DNA of 10,976 nucleotides from Candidatus Woesearchaeota archaeon (GTDB lineage: Archaea > Nanobdellota > Nanobdellia > Woesearchaeales > UBA525): assembly GCA_023252315.1 (NCBI GenBank), contig JAJPEB010000028.1, positions 1 to 10,976 of the forward strand. The letters are read 5' to 3'. A program made the position numbers and the translations under genes. The notes beneath the pieces are model-generated. The model ran no database searches, was not told the DNA's origin, and worked only from the letters and a program-made list of their open reading frames with translations. How positions within the stretch are numbered: position 1 is the stretch's first letter; each line of letters opens with the position of its first letter. Shown one piece after another: positions 5,908-10,976 of the stretch.

Positions 5908-6954
5908 TCAGGCGTCCACGATGCCCGCTTCCGTCACCATGAACACCGCCTCGTCGTCGGGCAGGTTCGGCGCGTCCACGAGCTTCGCGACGCGCGTGCC
6001 CTTCTTGCCGCGGCGCAGGTAGATCCTGAACGTGCTGTTGTGGCCCACGATGTGGCCGCCGATCGCCTCCGTCGGGTCGCCGAAGAACGCGTCGGGCTTC
6101 GCCATCACCTGGTTCGTGACGTACACGCACAGGTTGTACATGTCGGCGAGCTTGCTGAGCACGTGCATGTGCTTGTTGATCTTCTGCTGGCGCTCCGCGA
6201 GCGTGCCGCGCCCGACGAACTCCGCGCGGAAGTGCGCGGTCAGGCTGTCGACGACGACGAGCTTCACGTTGAGGCCTTGCTTCACGAGATCCTCGACCTT
6301 CTCCGCGAGCAGCATCTGGTGGTCGGAGTTGTACGCCCTCGCGACGCGGATGTTCTTGAGCAGCTCCTTGCCGTCGATGCCCTTGCCCTGCGCGAACTGC
6401 GCGATGCGCTCGGGGCGGAACGTGTTCTCCGTGTCGATGAAGACCGTGACCGCGGTCGGGTCGCTCGCGTAGACGTTCACCGCGAGCTGGTGCGCGATCT
6501 GCGTCTTCGCGGAGCCGTACTGGCCGAAGCACTCGGTGATGCAGCCCGTCTCGAAGCCGCCGCCCATGATGCGGTCGAACTCGCGCACGCCCGTCGTGAT
6601 CTTCGTGACCTGCTCGCGCTTGCGCATGAGGTCCTCGCCCGACGCGAAGCCCATGTCGAGCATGGAGCGCGCCGCCTGGATGATCTTGCGCGCAACGGAC
6701 TCGGAGACGCCGCACGCGTCCACGATCTCGCCAGGGCTCGCGACGGCGATGCTCATGAGGTTGTCGTAGCCGACGCTCGCGAGCTTCTCGGCGGTCGCGG
6801 CGCCCACGCCCGGCAGGTCCATGACGCTCTTCTCCTTGACGCTCGCGTCCTTGGTGTCCTTGCTCGCGATAGGCCTGTCCACGTACGATTCTTCCTCCAT
6901 AAGCTCCTGCTCCATGCCGAACGACTCCGTGTTTTTATTGGTTTTCTTTGACAT
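5908..6954 (-). CDS. radA: RadA recombinase
   Basis: The 348-aa protein is the archaeal RecA/Rad51-family recombinase, which forms ATP-dependent filaments on single-stranded DNA for strand exchange. A 45-residue charged N-terminal extension precedes the helix-hairpin-helix domain (LPGVGAATAEKL, 47-58, to about 97). The linker GFASGEDLMRKR carries the Phe103 region used for subunit contacts. The ATPase core has Walker A GQYGSAKT (144-151), Walker B LVVVD (232-236) and the usual C-terminal block (DPTEAIGGHIVGHNSTFRIYLRRGKKG). The Walker A Gly before Lys is Ala149. ATG 6954 is chosen because AGGTGA lies 5 nt upstream; a GTG at 6996 would add 14 unlikely residues. It is the second gene of a unit, 38 nt after the 123-aa gene. 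RadB-like paralogues are excluded by length and the HhH domain. Confidence 0.95.
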   Translation of the reverse strand: MSKKTNKNTESFGMEQELMEEESYVDRPIASKDTKDASVKEKSVMDLPGVGAATAEKLASVGYDNLMSIAVASPGEIVDACGVSESVARKIIQAARSMLDMGFASGEDLMRKREQVTKITTGVREFDRIMGGGFETGCITECFGQYGSAKTQIAHQLAVNVYASDPTAVTVFIDTENTFRPERIAQFAQGKGIDGKELLKNIRVARAYNSDHQMLLAEKVEDLVKQGLNVKLVVVDSLTAHFRAEFVGRGTLAERQQKINKHMHVLSKLADMYNLCVYVTNQVMAKPDAFFGDPTEAIGGHIVGHNSTFRIYLRRGKKGTRVAKLVDAPNLPDDEAVFMVTEAGIVDA

Positions 6955-6959
6955 CGTGT

Positions 6960-6965
6960 TCACCT
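6960..6965 (-). promoter_or_regulatory. Shine-Dalgarno site of radA
   Basis: Minus-strand AGGTGA lies 5 nt before ATG 6954, in the 38-nt gap after the upstream gene. It fixes the radA start and shows internal initiation in a two-gene transcript. Confidence 0.75.
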
Positions 6966-6992
6966 TCAGTATGCTCGTGCTTTCGTTGCCGC

Positions 6993-7364
6993 TCACTCTT
7001 CCTCGTCGGATCCGGCCGCGAGCACGAGGTACTCGTACGCCTTGGAGAGGATGAGCGCCGCCTTGGGCAGGTCGTTGATGCGCAGCTGGTTCGTGCTCTT
7101 CCAGTCGCCGCTCTTGGGGTCCTTGTAGCGGCGCTCGAAAGAAACCGTGTTGTACGTGCCCTGCTGGCCGTCGCGCCCTGTCGCCTCGTTCTCCCAGATC
7201 GCGACCTGGATCGCGCCTGAGCGGAAGCTCTTGATGGGCGCGCGGTGCTGCTCCCTCGGAGCGGGTTGCTCTCGCGGGCCGCGCTGCGCCGCCGGGGGAG
7301 CATGCTCGCTCCCGAAGCTGTACGTCTTCTGCCTCGTAGTCGTATAGGTGTTCTGCTGGGCCAT
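6993..7364 (-). CDS. 123-aa protein cotranscribed with radA
   Basis: I cannot name this family. The first 42 residues are polar, rich in Gln, Pro and Arg and probably disordered. Residues 43-114 look like a compact domain: IKSFRSGAIQVAIWENE, a variable Gly-rich turn, YNTVSFERRYKDP, then a Trp and TNQLRINDLPKAALILSKAYEYL. This suggests a small beta-sheet followed by one helix, the style of a conserved stand-alone domain. The C-terminus is short and acidic (GSDEEE), as in single-stranded DNA-binding proteins. ATG 7364 is firmly placed by AGGAGGTG 5 nt upstream. It precedes radA by 38 nt with no promoter between. A role in handling single-stranded DNA or loading RadA is an inference from context, fold impression and acidic tail. 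Confidence 0.8.
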   Translation of the reverse strand: MAQQNTYTTTRQKTYSFGSEHAPPAAQRGPREQPAPREQHRAPIKSFRSGAIQVAIWENEATGRDGQQGTYNTVSFERRYKDPKSGDWKSTNQLRINDLPKAALILSKAYEYLVLAAGSDEEE

Positions 7365-7369
7365 GCCCG

Positions 7370-7377
7370 CACCTCCT
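7370..7377 (-). promoter_or_regulatory. Strong Shine-Dalgarno site of the 123-aa gene
   Basis: Minus-strand AGGAGGTG, the best anti-16S match in the window, lies 5 nt before ATG 7364 at the end of the structured leader. Confidence 0.8.
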
Positions 7378-7401
7378 GTTTCCTTTCGGTTTTTGTTTCA
7401 G

Positions 7402-7500
7402 CCTTCCGGAGCCCCCGAGGGGAAAAGGAGGAGAGGGGGAATTAGTCGGTCCCTGGGCGCCACGAGGGTGTAGAGTGGCGCGCGGGACCCTCCGGAAAGG
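7402..7500 (-). promoter_or_regulatory. Structured 5' leader (or small RNA) before the radA unit
   Basis: Read on the minus strand, CCTTTCCGGAG (7500-7490) pairs with CTCCGGAAGG (7411-7402) with one bulged base. Nested inside, GGTCCC (7489-7484) pairs with GGGACC (7453-7448), and GCGCCAC (7481-7475) pairs with GTGGCGC (7463-7457) around an 11-nt loop, separated by a 2x3 internal loop. A pyrimidine-rich strand with a short C/G hairpin joins the inner arm to the closing stem. About 23 nested base pairs in 99 nt exceed what chance offers. It lies between a promoter and the 123-aa gene's Shine-Dalgarno site. It matches no riboswitch class I know; a separate small RNA is possible. Confidence 0.55.
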
Positions 7501-7542
7501 GGTGCTGCCTTGGTGGACAACAGCAGATTCCCGATGTCAGAA

Positions 7543-7551
7543 GCTTAAATA
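7543..7551 (-). promoter_or_regulatory. Probable TATA box of the 123-aa gene-radA unit
   Basis: Minus-strand TATTTAAGC resembles the zwf box. It predicts a start near 7520 and a leader of about 155 nt. The element is nearly symmetric and could also be read on the plus strand, where no gene follows. Confidence 0.45.
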
Positions 7552-7576
7552 CGCCACGAGGCGATGTCCAGTGCGG

Positions 7577-8149
7577 CTACGGCTCGTGTGCATGGAGCAC
7601 GCAGCTCCTCTGGGTGTAAAGGCCGCTCGGCTGTCTCTCGAAGAATTGTCCGCTCGTCGCTCTCACAGGATAAATGTGGAATGTGCGCGCCATGTCGCTC
7701 TTCAGCCCTATCTCGTGGATTTCGGTCCTCCTCGGATCGACCACGACCATGTCTCCAGGATATGCGGTCGTCGTGGAGAGAGGGGTGAGGCGATACGTAT
7801 CCTCTGCGATGCGCTCTTCCTTATAGGAGGTCACCTTCAGCTCTCCCGAGAGGATGATATCCATGCACGCCCTGCCCGCGTGACGATGCGGAGGTGCACC
7901 GCTGCGCCATTCCATCGCGAGAATCGCAGGATGGTCCTCTTCGCCACCTACGAGAAGGGTGCGGCTATATTTTCCCGGCTCCGCAGGGGTGAAGGTCGCC
8001 TTATCGCGAATCCCCATCGTGCCGAACGCTTTCCTGAATATCTCCGCTCCCTCGTCGACAAATAGATTGTCGGCCTCGGCAGGAGAGTGCGCACGCCCGA
8101 GCAGCGCGGAGATATCCGCGTACAACTGCCTGAGCACCGGATTTACCAT
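7577..8149 (-). CDS. Cysteine dioxygenase-type cupin
   Basis: The 190-aa cupin matches cysteine dioxygenase (CDO), a non-heme iron enzyme that converts L-cysteine to cysteine sulfinate with O2. The iron ligands are His88, His90 (PPHRH) and His145 (TEIHEIG). Tyr61 and Arg63 in KYSRTLLV correspond to mammalian Tyr58/Arg60, where Arg holds the substrate carboxylate. Cys95 sits five residues after the second His, like mammalian Cys93. HIY at 158-160 gives the His155/Tyr157 equivalents, with Thr156 for Ser153. Length is close to the usual 200. A TATA box about 25 nt before ATG 8149 predicts a leaderless mRNA. Codon use is looser than in RPA and radA, suggesting acquisition. Other thiol dioxygenases (3-mercaptopropionate type) usually lack this Arg, so cysteine is the favoured substrate. 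Confidence 0.8.
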   Translation of the reverse strand: MVNPVLRQLYADISALLGRAHSPAEADNLFVDEGAEIFRKAFGTMGIRDKATFTPAEPGKYSRTLLVGGEEDHPAILAMEWRSGAPPHRHAGRACMDIILSGELKVTSYKEERIAEDTYRLTPLSTTTAYPGDMVVVDPRRTEIHEIGLKSDMARTFHIYPVRATSGQFFERQPSGLYTQRSCVLHAHEP

Positions 8150-8169
8150 GATACAGGGATGAAAAGCTA

Positions 8170-8180
8170 GAATATAACCT
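8170..8180 (-). promoter_or_regulatory. TATA box of the dioxygenase gene
   Basis: Minus-strand AGGTTATATTC is centred about 25 nt before ATG 8149, inside the 57-nt gap after RPA. Confidence 0.6.
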
Positions 8181-8206
8181 TTCTGGTTATTTTCAGCCAG
8201 AGAGCG

Positions 8207-9352
8207 TTATTTCCCCATCTCCTCGAGATCGTCGAGCGAGATGACCTCCTCGCGCAGCGCGGATCCGCCGCCCGCCGGGCGCGCGGGCTGCGGCCTCTCG
8301 GAGAGCGTCTCTTGCGCCGGCGCCTTGCGCTCGCTCGCGAACTTCTTCTCGAGGTTCGCGATCTCCTGCGCGGGGTCCACGTCCCGGAAGACGAGGTTCG
8401 CCGTGACCTCGAGCCTGTCGAACGTGTCGTTGCGCTTGACGCTGCCGACGACCTTGACGATCTCGCCGAGCAGCTCCGTCTTGACGTCCTCGAAGCCGAG
8501 CGGGTTGTCCTTGTAGGCGACGAGCTCGCTCTCGCTCTTGCCCGTGAGCACGAGCGCCTGCGGCTTCCAGAAGCTCACGCGCACGTTGCCCGTGCCGTCG
8601 TCGAGGAACGCCGCCATGTTGAAGTTCACGTCCTTGCGCACCTCGCCGTGCTCGGGGCACAGGCCGTCGGCCGAGAGCTTGCGGCGGCGCTCGCCGCACG
8701 CGTCGTAGAACCGCGGGTCGTAGATCTGCACGAGCGTCGCCACGAGCTCGACGTTCTGCTCGCCGCCCACGAGGTCCTTGATGTACTTCTGCTCGCGCGG
8801 CGCGCGCTCCTGCCCCGCCCCCGCTGCGCTCGGGGACGCCGCGACGCTCACGCCCTCGGGGTTGACCTGCAGCTGCGACTGGTCGTTGAGCTGCATCTCG
8901 AGGCGGTCCTGCCAGCCGCGCTTGATGAACGGGTTCTTGACGACGAGGATGTCCCCCTCGGAGAGCTCCTCGAAGACGTCGACCTGCTCGTTCCAGAAGA
9001 CGAGCTTCGTGATGCCCGTCTCGTCGCCGAGGAGCAGGTTCGCGACCTTGCCCTCCTTGCCGTTGCGGTTGAACTCCTTGACCTCCCACTTGCGCACGAC
9101 GCGGCCCGCGACGATCGCCCCGCGCATCCCGGGCGCGATGTCCTTGATCTTGACCGCCCCGCCCTCCTTCGCGGCCTTCTGCTCGAACTGCACGCCGAGC
9201 TCGTTCGCGAGGATGTGCGCCGCGCCCTCCCTGCTGATGAGGCCCGAGAGCTGCTCGAGCTTCTCCGCGATCTTGCGCTCGACCTCTGCGCGCGAGAGCC
9301 CGCTGCCCTGCTCGAGGGCCTTGAGGGCGTCCTCGTAGGAGACATCGATCAT
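8207..9352 (-). CDS. Archaeal replication protein A (two OB folds)
   Basis: The 381-aa single-stranded DNA-binding protein works in replication, repair and recombination. Residues 1-55 are the helical N-terminal module of archaeal RPA (AEVERKIAEKLEQLSGLISREGAAHILANELGV). OB fold 1 spans about 70-163 (GAIVAGRVVRKWEVKEFNRNGKEG, LLLGDETGITKLVFW). A Pro/Ala/Ser linker follows, then OB fold 2 at about 188-325 (VELVATLVQIYDPRFYDACG, AAFLDDGTGNVRVSFW). The zinc module inserted in OB2 keeps Cys219, Cys232 and His235, but its first Cys position is Tyr216. The C-terminus is a disordered, partly acidic tail (ISLDDLEEM). ATG 9352 is chosen because a TATA box lies about 26 nt upstream; a GTG/ATG-extended frame further up would cross that promoter. 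It lies close to radA on the same strand but has its own promoter. Confidence 0.92.
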   Translation of the reverse strand: MIDVSYEDALKALEQGSGLSRAEVERKIAEKLEQLSGLISREGAAHILANELGVQFEQKAAKEGGAVKIKDIAPGMRGAIVAGRVVRKWEVKEFNRNGKEGKVANLLLGDETGITKLVFWNEQVDVFEELSEGDILVVKNPFIKRGWQDRLEMQLNDQSQLQVNPEGVSVAASPSAAGAGQERAPREQKYIKDLVGGEQNVELVATLVQIYDPRFYDACGERRRKLSADGLCPEHGEVRKDVNFNMAAFLDDGTGNVRVSFWKPQALVLTGKSESELVAYKDNPLGFEDVKTELLGEIVKVVGSVKRNDTFDRLEVTANLVFRDVDPAQEIANLEKKFASERKAPAQETLSERPQPARPAGGGSALREEVISLDDLEEMGK

Positions 9353-9373
9353 GCGCTCCGGTGGAGCCGTGGC

Positions 9374-9383
9374 GTATTTAAGG
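9374..9383 (-). promoter_or_regulatory. TATA box of the RPA gene
   Basis: Minus-strand CCTTAAATAC is centred about 26 nt before ATG 9352, supporting the shorter RPA start and a leaderless mRNA. Confidence 0.65.
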
Positions 9384-9451
9384 AATTCGGATGGGGACGT
9401 GCCGCACGCCGTATGCGCCCGCCCGGAAAAAAATGCCACTTATGCCACGAT

Positions 9452-9462
9452 ACCAATTTAAG
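9452..9462 (+). promoter_or_regulatory. Probable TATA box of the 152-aa gene
   Basis: ACCAATTTAAG on the plus strand predicts a start near 9485, leaving a leader of about 54 nt before ATG 9539. Confidence 0.4.
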
Positions 9463-9538
9463 GAGGCGTTGTCGTGGAGACGCGCTTAGAGTAGGCGACG
9501 ACCGATATGCAGCGACGCGGCGGATGTATGAGGGACGC

Positions 9539-9997
9539 ATGAGCGAGGGGCAGGACCGCTCTCTCGAGAGCCTCGCGGCGAAGTACCGCGATCTGCGCCT
9601 CGTGGTCGAGGAGACGCCTCACCTCTACGGGGCGTCAGGAACCTCACGGCTCCACTACGAGGGCATCGCGCGCAACCTGCTCAGCACATCGGGGTCTGTT
9701 CTCGCGCTGCTCGAGCAGGCCCCTGATCGGGGTGAGATCGCGCAGAGGAGGTGGATGGGAGCCGCATGGCGCGACCTCGGCACGCTCGAGACGTACCTAG
9801 GGTTGCTCGAGATCTACCCTCCCTATCGCACCGCAGAGCTGCAGCTCCCCGAGGGTTATTTTCCCGACATGCCGGAAATGGGAACCCGGAAAGGGGAGTA
9901 CTCCTCATACCAAGAGCTCTACGTGACGCGGAGCGCGCAGAGGCTCAAAGAGCAGGCCATGCTCGACGACACGTTCGCAACTATCCGAACGGCATGA
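9539..9997 (+). CDS. 152-aa hypothetical protein
   Basis: I do not recognise this protein. It is soluble and charged, without a signal peptide or membrane segment. Residues 1-90 look alpha-helical (SLESLAAKYRDLRLVVEE, IARNLLSTSGSVLALLEQ, then a Trp-containing helix with AWRDLGTLETYLGLLEIY). After a Pro/Tyr-rich segment (PPYRTAELQLPEGYFPDMPEMG) comes a final helix (SSYQELYVTRSAQRLKEQAM). ATG 9539 is preferred because GAGG lies 5 nt upstream; ATG 9524 would add five residues and has no such site. Codon use is looser than in the core genes. Its TGA overlaps a following ATG (ATGA) of a 34-codon frame, so either a tiny coupled gene follows or the original C-terminus has been shifted. Confidence 0.6.
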   Translation: MSEGQDRSLESLAAKYRDLRLVVEETPHLYGASGTSRLHYEGIARNLLSTSGSVLALLEQAPDRGEIAQRRWMGAAWRDLGTLETYLGLLEIYPPYRTAELQLPEGYFPDMPEMGTRKGEYSSYQELYVTRSAQRLKEQAMLDDTFATIRTA

Positions 9998-10098
9998 GCG
10001 CGGTGTCCTCGATCTCTGAGGTGCCGCAGGAAATGAGAGCGGTCTTCGCGCGCATGGGAGCGCAGATCGCTTCGCGCTTCAAAACCTATCGCGCATAG
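9994..10098 (+). CDS. Possible 34-aa ORF coupled by ATGA overlap
   Basis: A 34-codon frame begins with the ATG that overlaps the TGA of the 152-aa gene and ends at TAG 10096-10098, overlapping the 3' end of the convergent 170-aa gene by 13 nt. The product has a short amphipathic, basic helix (EMRAVFARMGAQIASRFKTYR). Translational coupling through ATGA is common in archaeal operons. It could equally be the true tail of the 152-aa protein displaced by a frameshift. No homologue is known to me. Confidence 0.3.
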   Translation: MSAVSSISEVPQEMRAVFARMGAQIASRFKTYRA

Positions 10099-10598
10099 AC
10101 GGGAGAGGGCTTGGCAGGCAGCACGCGGCCACGCGCGCGCGACACCCGCTTCGCCCCTTTCCTGTCCCGAGAGTGCCCGAGCGTGAGCGTGCAGGCGACG
10201 CTTCCTCCCGTCTGTCCTGCATGTATCGTGTCTGCGACCACCCTCTCGAGATTCGCCTCGCCCTCGTATTCGTCGCGCCTGCCTGGCAGGAAGACGAGCG
10301 TCCCGTCGTAGACTCCTCTCAACGAGCCGTTATCCTCCTTCGAGACCGCGTACCCCTCGACTGCGCCATTTCGCAAGTAATGGCGGAACGCGAGCGCGAT
10401 GGTGCCGTCCTCGCGCGAGAGCTGCCCCTCGAGATCGCCTTCCGCATCCTGGGAGCTCGCGTACCTGAGCGTGCCGGAGATGTCCTGATCATCGAAATGC
10501 ATGATGCCTTTGAGGACGAGATCGATCGTCTCCTCAGGGACGTGCCCGGGGACTTTCCACGAATACCGCACGGTAGCCGCATACGTCTTCTCGACCAT
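10086..10598 (-). CDS. 170-aa beta-rich hypothetical protein
   Basis: I do not recognise this protein. Residues 1-120 alternate polar and aliphatic residues with many Gly turns (IDLVLKGIMHFDDQDISGTL, GDLEGQLSREDGTIALAF, GSLRGVYDGTLVFLPG), which suggests an antiparallel beta-barrel resembling small ligand-binding barrels. There is no signal peptide. The last 35 residues are basic (SRDRKGAKRVSRARGR) and could bind nucleic acid. ATG 10598 lies about 25 nt after a TATA box, so a leaderless mRNA is expected. A small inverted repeat (ATCCC-GAGAA-GGGAT, 10597-10611) covers the predicted transcription start. Codon use is looser than in the glutamate dehydrogenase upstream. It converges on the 152-aa/34-aa frames. 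Confidence 0.6.
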   Translation of the reverse strand: MVEKTYAATVRYSWKVPGHVPEETIDLVLKGIMHFDDQDISGTLRYASSQDAEGDLEGQLSREDGTIALAFRHYLRNGAVEGYAVSKEDNGSLRGVYDGTLVFLPGRRDEYEGEANLERVVADTIHAGQTGGSVACTLTLGHSRDRKGAKRVSRARGRVLPAKPSPVYAR

Positions 10599-10617
10599 CC
10601 CGAGAAGGGATCATGCG

Positions 10618-10628
10618 GGCTATAAATC
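10618..10628 (-). promoter_or_regulatory. TATA box of the 170-aa gene
   Basis: Minus-strand GCGATTTATAG is centred about 25 nt before ATG 10598, in the 60-nt gap after the glutamate dehydrogenase gene. Confidence 0.6.
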
Positions 10629-10658
10629 GCTTCGTACTCGGAAGTGGATACCCCTTCC

Positions 10659-10976
10659 CTACTTCATCCCTTTCGCGTCGATCGCCTGCGCGATCCGCCT
10701 GACCGCCTGCAGGAACGCCGCCTCGCGCATCGTGACCTTCTTCTCCTTCATGAGGTTGTACGTGCTCAGGAATGCGGGGACCATCGTCTCCTCGAGGCGC
10801 CGGTCGACCTCCTGCGCGCTCCAGTAGTAGCCTTCGCGGTTCTGCACCCATTCGAAGTAGCTCACGGTCACGCCGCCCGCGTTCGCGAGCACGTCGGGCA
10901 CGACGAGCACCCCCTTCTTCGCGAGGATCGCGTCGGCGTCGGGCGTCGTGGGGCCGTTCGCGACCTCGACGATGCG
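10659..10976 (-). CDS. Glutamate dehydrogenase, C-terminal part
   Basis: A minus-strand frame enters from the right edge and ends at TAG 10659; the last 105 residues are visible. They match the C-terminus of the Glu/Leu/Phe/Val dehydrogenase family: ANGPTTPDAD, then a VLVVPDVLANAGGVTVSYFEW block and WVQNREGYYW, ending with the helical MREAAFLQAVRRIAQAI. These residues complete the NAD(P)-binding domain and the hexamer contact helix. The enzyme interconverts glutamate and 2-oxoglutarate plus ammonia. The usual EGANGPT motif reads EVANGPT here. Codon bias is of the strong, core-gene type. The conserved sequence around YFEWVQN favours glutamate dehydrogenase over leucine dehydrogenase. The cofactor preference lies outside the window. 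Confidence 0.92.
   Translation of the reverse strand, partial: RIVEVANGPTTPDADAILAKKGVLVVPDVLANAGGVTVSYFEWVQNREGYYWSAQEVDRRLEETMVPAFLSTYNLMKEKKVTMREAAFLQAVRRIAQAIDAKGMK

Noticed and set aside
4169..6715. An 848-codon open frame on the minus strand
   Set aside because: It lies antisense to zwf and out of frame over radA. Its Arg/Ala/His/Glu-repetitive translation has no domain and reflects the GCG/CTC/GAG codon bias of the real genes read in another frame.
7484..7515. Resemblance of TCCGGAAAGG...GCTGCC to the SRP RNA apical loop
   Set aside because: The symmetric loop partner strand is absent, the GGAA is not closed as a tetraloop, and pairing with 7402-7411 explains the segment better.
7543..7577. 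Plus-strand reading of the TATA element (CTTAAATAC) as a promoter
   Set aside because: It would start transcription antisense to the dioxygenase with no plausible plus-strand gene. The minus-strand reading serves the 123-aa gene-radA unit.
7475..8065. Plus-strand 196-codon open frame
   Set aside because: It is antisense to the dioxygenase, which carries a complete set of active-site residues and a TATA box. The plus-strand translation has no recognisable motif.
8312..9523. Long plus-strand open frame upstream of the 152-aa gene
   Set aside because: It is antisense to RPA, repetitive in Arg/Leu/Val/Asp, and continues in frame into the 152-aa gene only by chance. The promoter and GAGG site support a start at 9539.
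1..10976. tRNA genes, CRISPR arrays, insertion sequences
   Set aside because: I saw no T-arm-like GGTTCRAATC with a cloverleaf, no regularly spaced repeats, and no transposase-like protein or target-site duplication.

Overview
The window is a gene-dense, visibly GC-rich stretch of an archaeal chromosome. The evidence is the gene set (RadA recombinase, archaeal RPA, archaeal/eukaryotic-type tryptophanyl-tRNA synthetase, a TRAM-domain RNA-binding protein) and the promoters. Nearly every gene has an archaeal TATA box centred about 25-27 nt before its start codon, so most transcripts should be leaderless. A DPANN or other uncultured lineage is plausible, but no marker here fixes the taxon.

Layout, left to right. 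A MOSC-domain gene runs off the left edge (1-383, -). A CorA Mg2+/Co2+ channel (456-1442, -) and a small SMR/DMT-type membrane protein (1574-1909, +) leave from a divergent promoter region. trpS (1959-3077, +) meets a 98-aa unknown gene (3074-3370, -) tail to tail with a 4-nt overlap. A less GC-rich intergenic patch (about 3371-3650) carries two perfect palindromes. A TRAM protein with a glycine-rich head and acidic tail (3655-4092, -) diverges from a classical glucose-6-phosphate dehydrogenase, zwf (4286-5710, +). Next comes a two-gene unit on the minus strand: a 123-aa conserved-looking small protein (6993-7364) followed by radA (5908-6954). This unit is led by a roughly 155-nt leader with strong nested base pairing. 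Further right are a cysteine-dioxygenase-type cupin (7577-8149, -), a two-OB-fold RPA (8207-9352, -), a 152-aa unknown gene (9539-9997, +) with a possible 34-aa ATGA-overlapping ORF, a 170-aa unknown gene (10086-10598, -), and the C-terminal end of a glutamate dehydrogenase (10659-10976, -).

Functionally, radA, its small partner and RPA form a DNA recombination/repair neighbourhood. zwf, the dioxygenase and the glutamate dehydrogenase concern NADPH, sulfur amino acid and nitrogen metabolism. Two translation modes coexist: leaderless genes (MOSC, corA, SMR, trpS, the 98-aa gene, zwf, dioxygenase, RPA, the 170-aa gene) and genes with real leaders and Shine-Dalgarno sites (TRAM, the 123-aa gene, radA, probably the 152-aa gene). 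The core genes use a strikingly uniform GCG/CTC/GAG/AAG codon set. The unknown genes, the MOSC gene and the dioxygenase use a looser set, which may mark more recently acquired or weakly expressed genes.

The best candidates for something undescribed are the structured leader plus small protein ahead of radA, the Ala-for-Gly change in the RadA Walker A motif, and the dioxygenase that keeps the complete mammalian-type active site, including the cross-link Cys.
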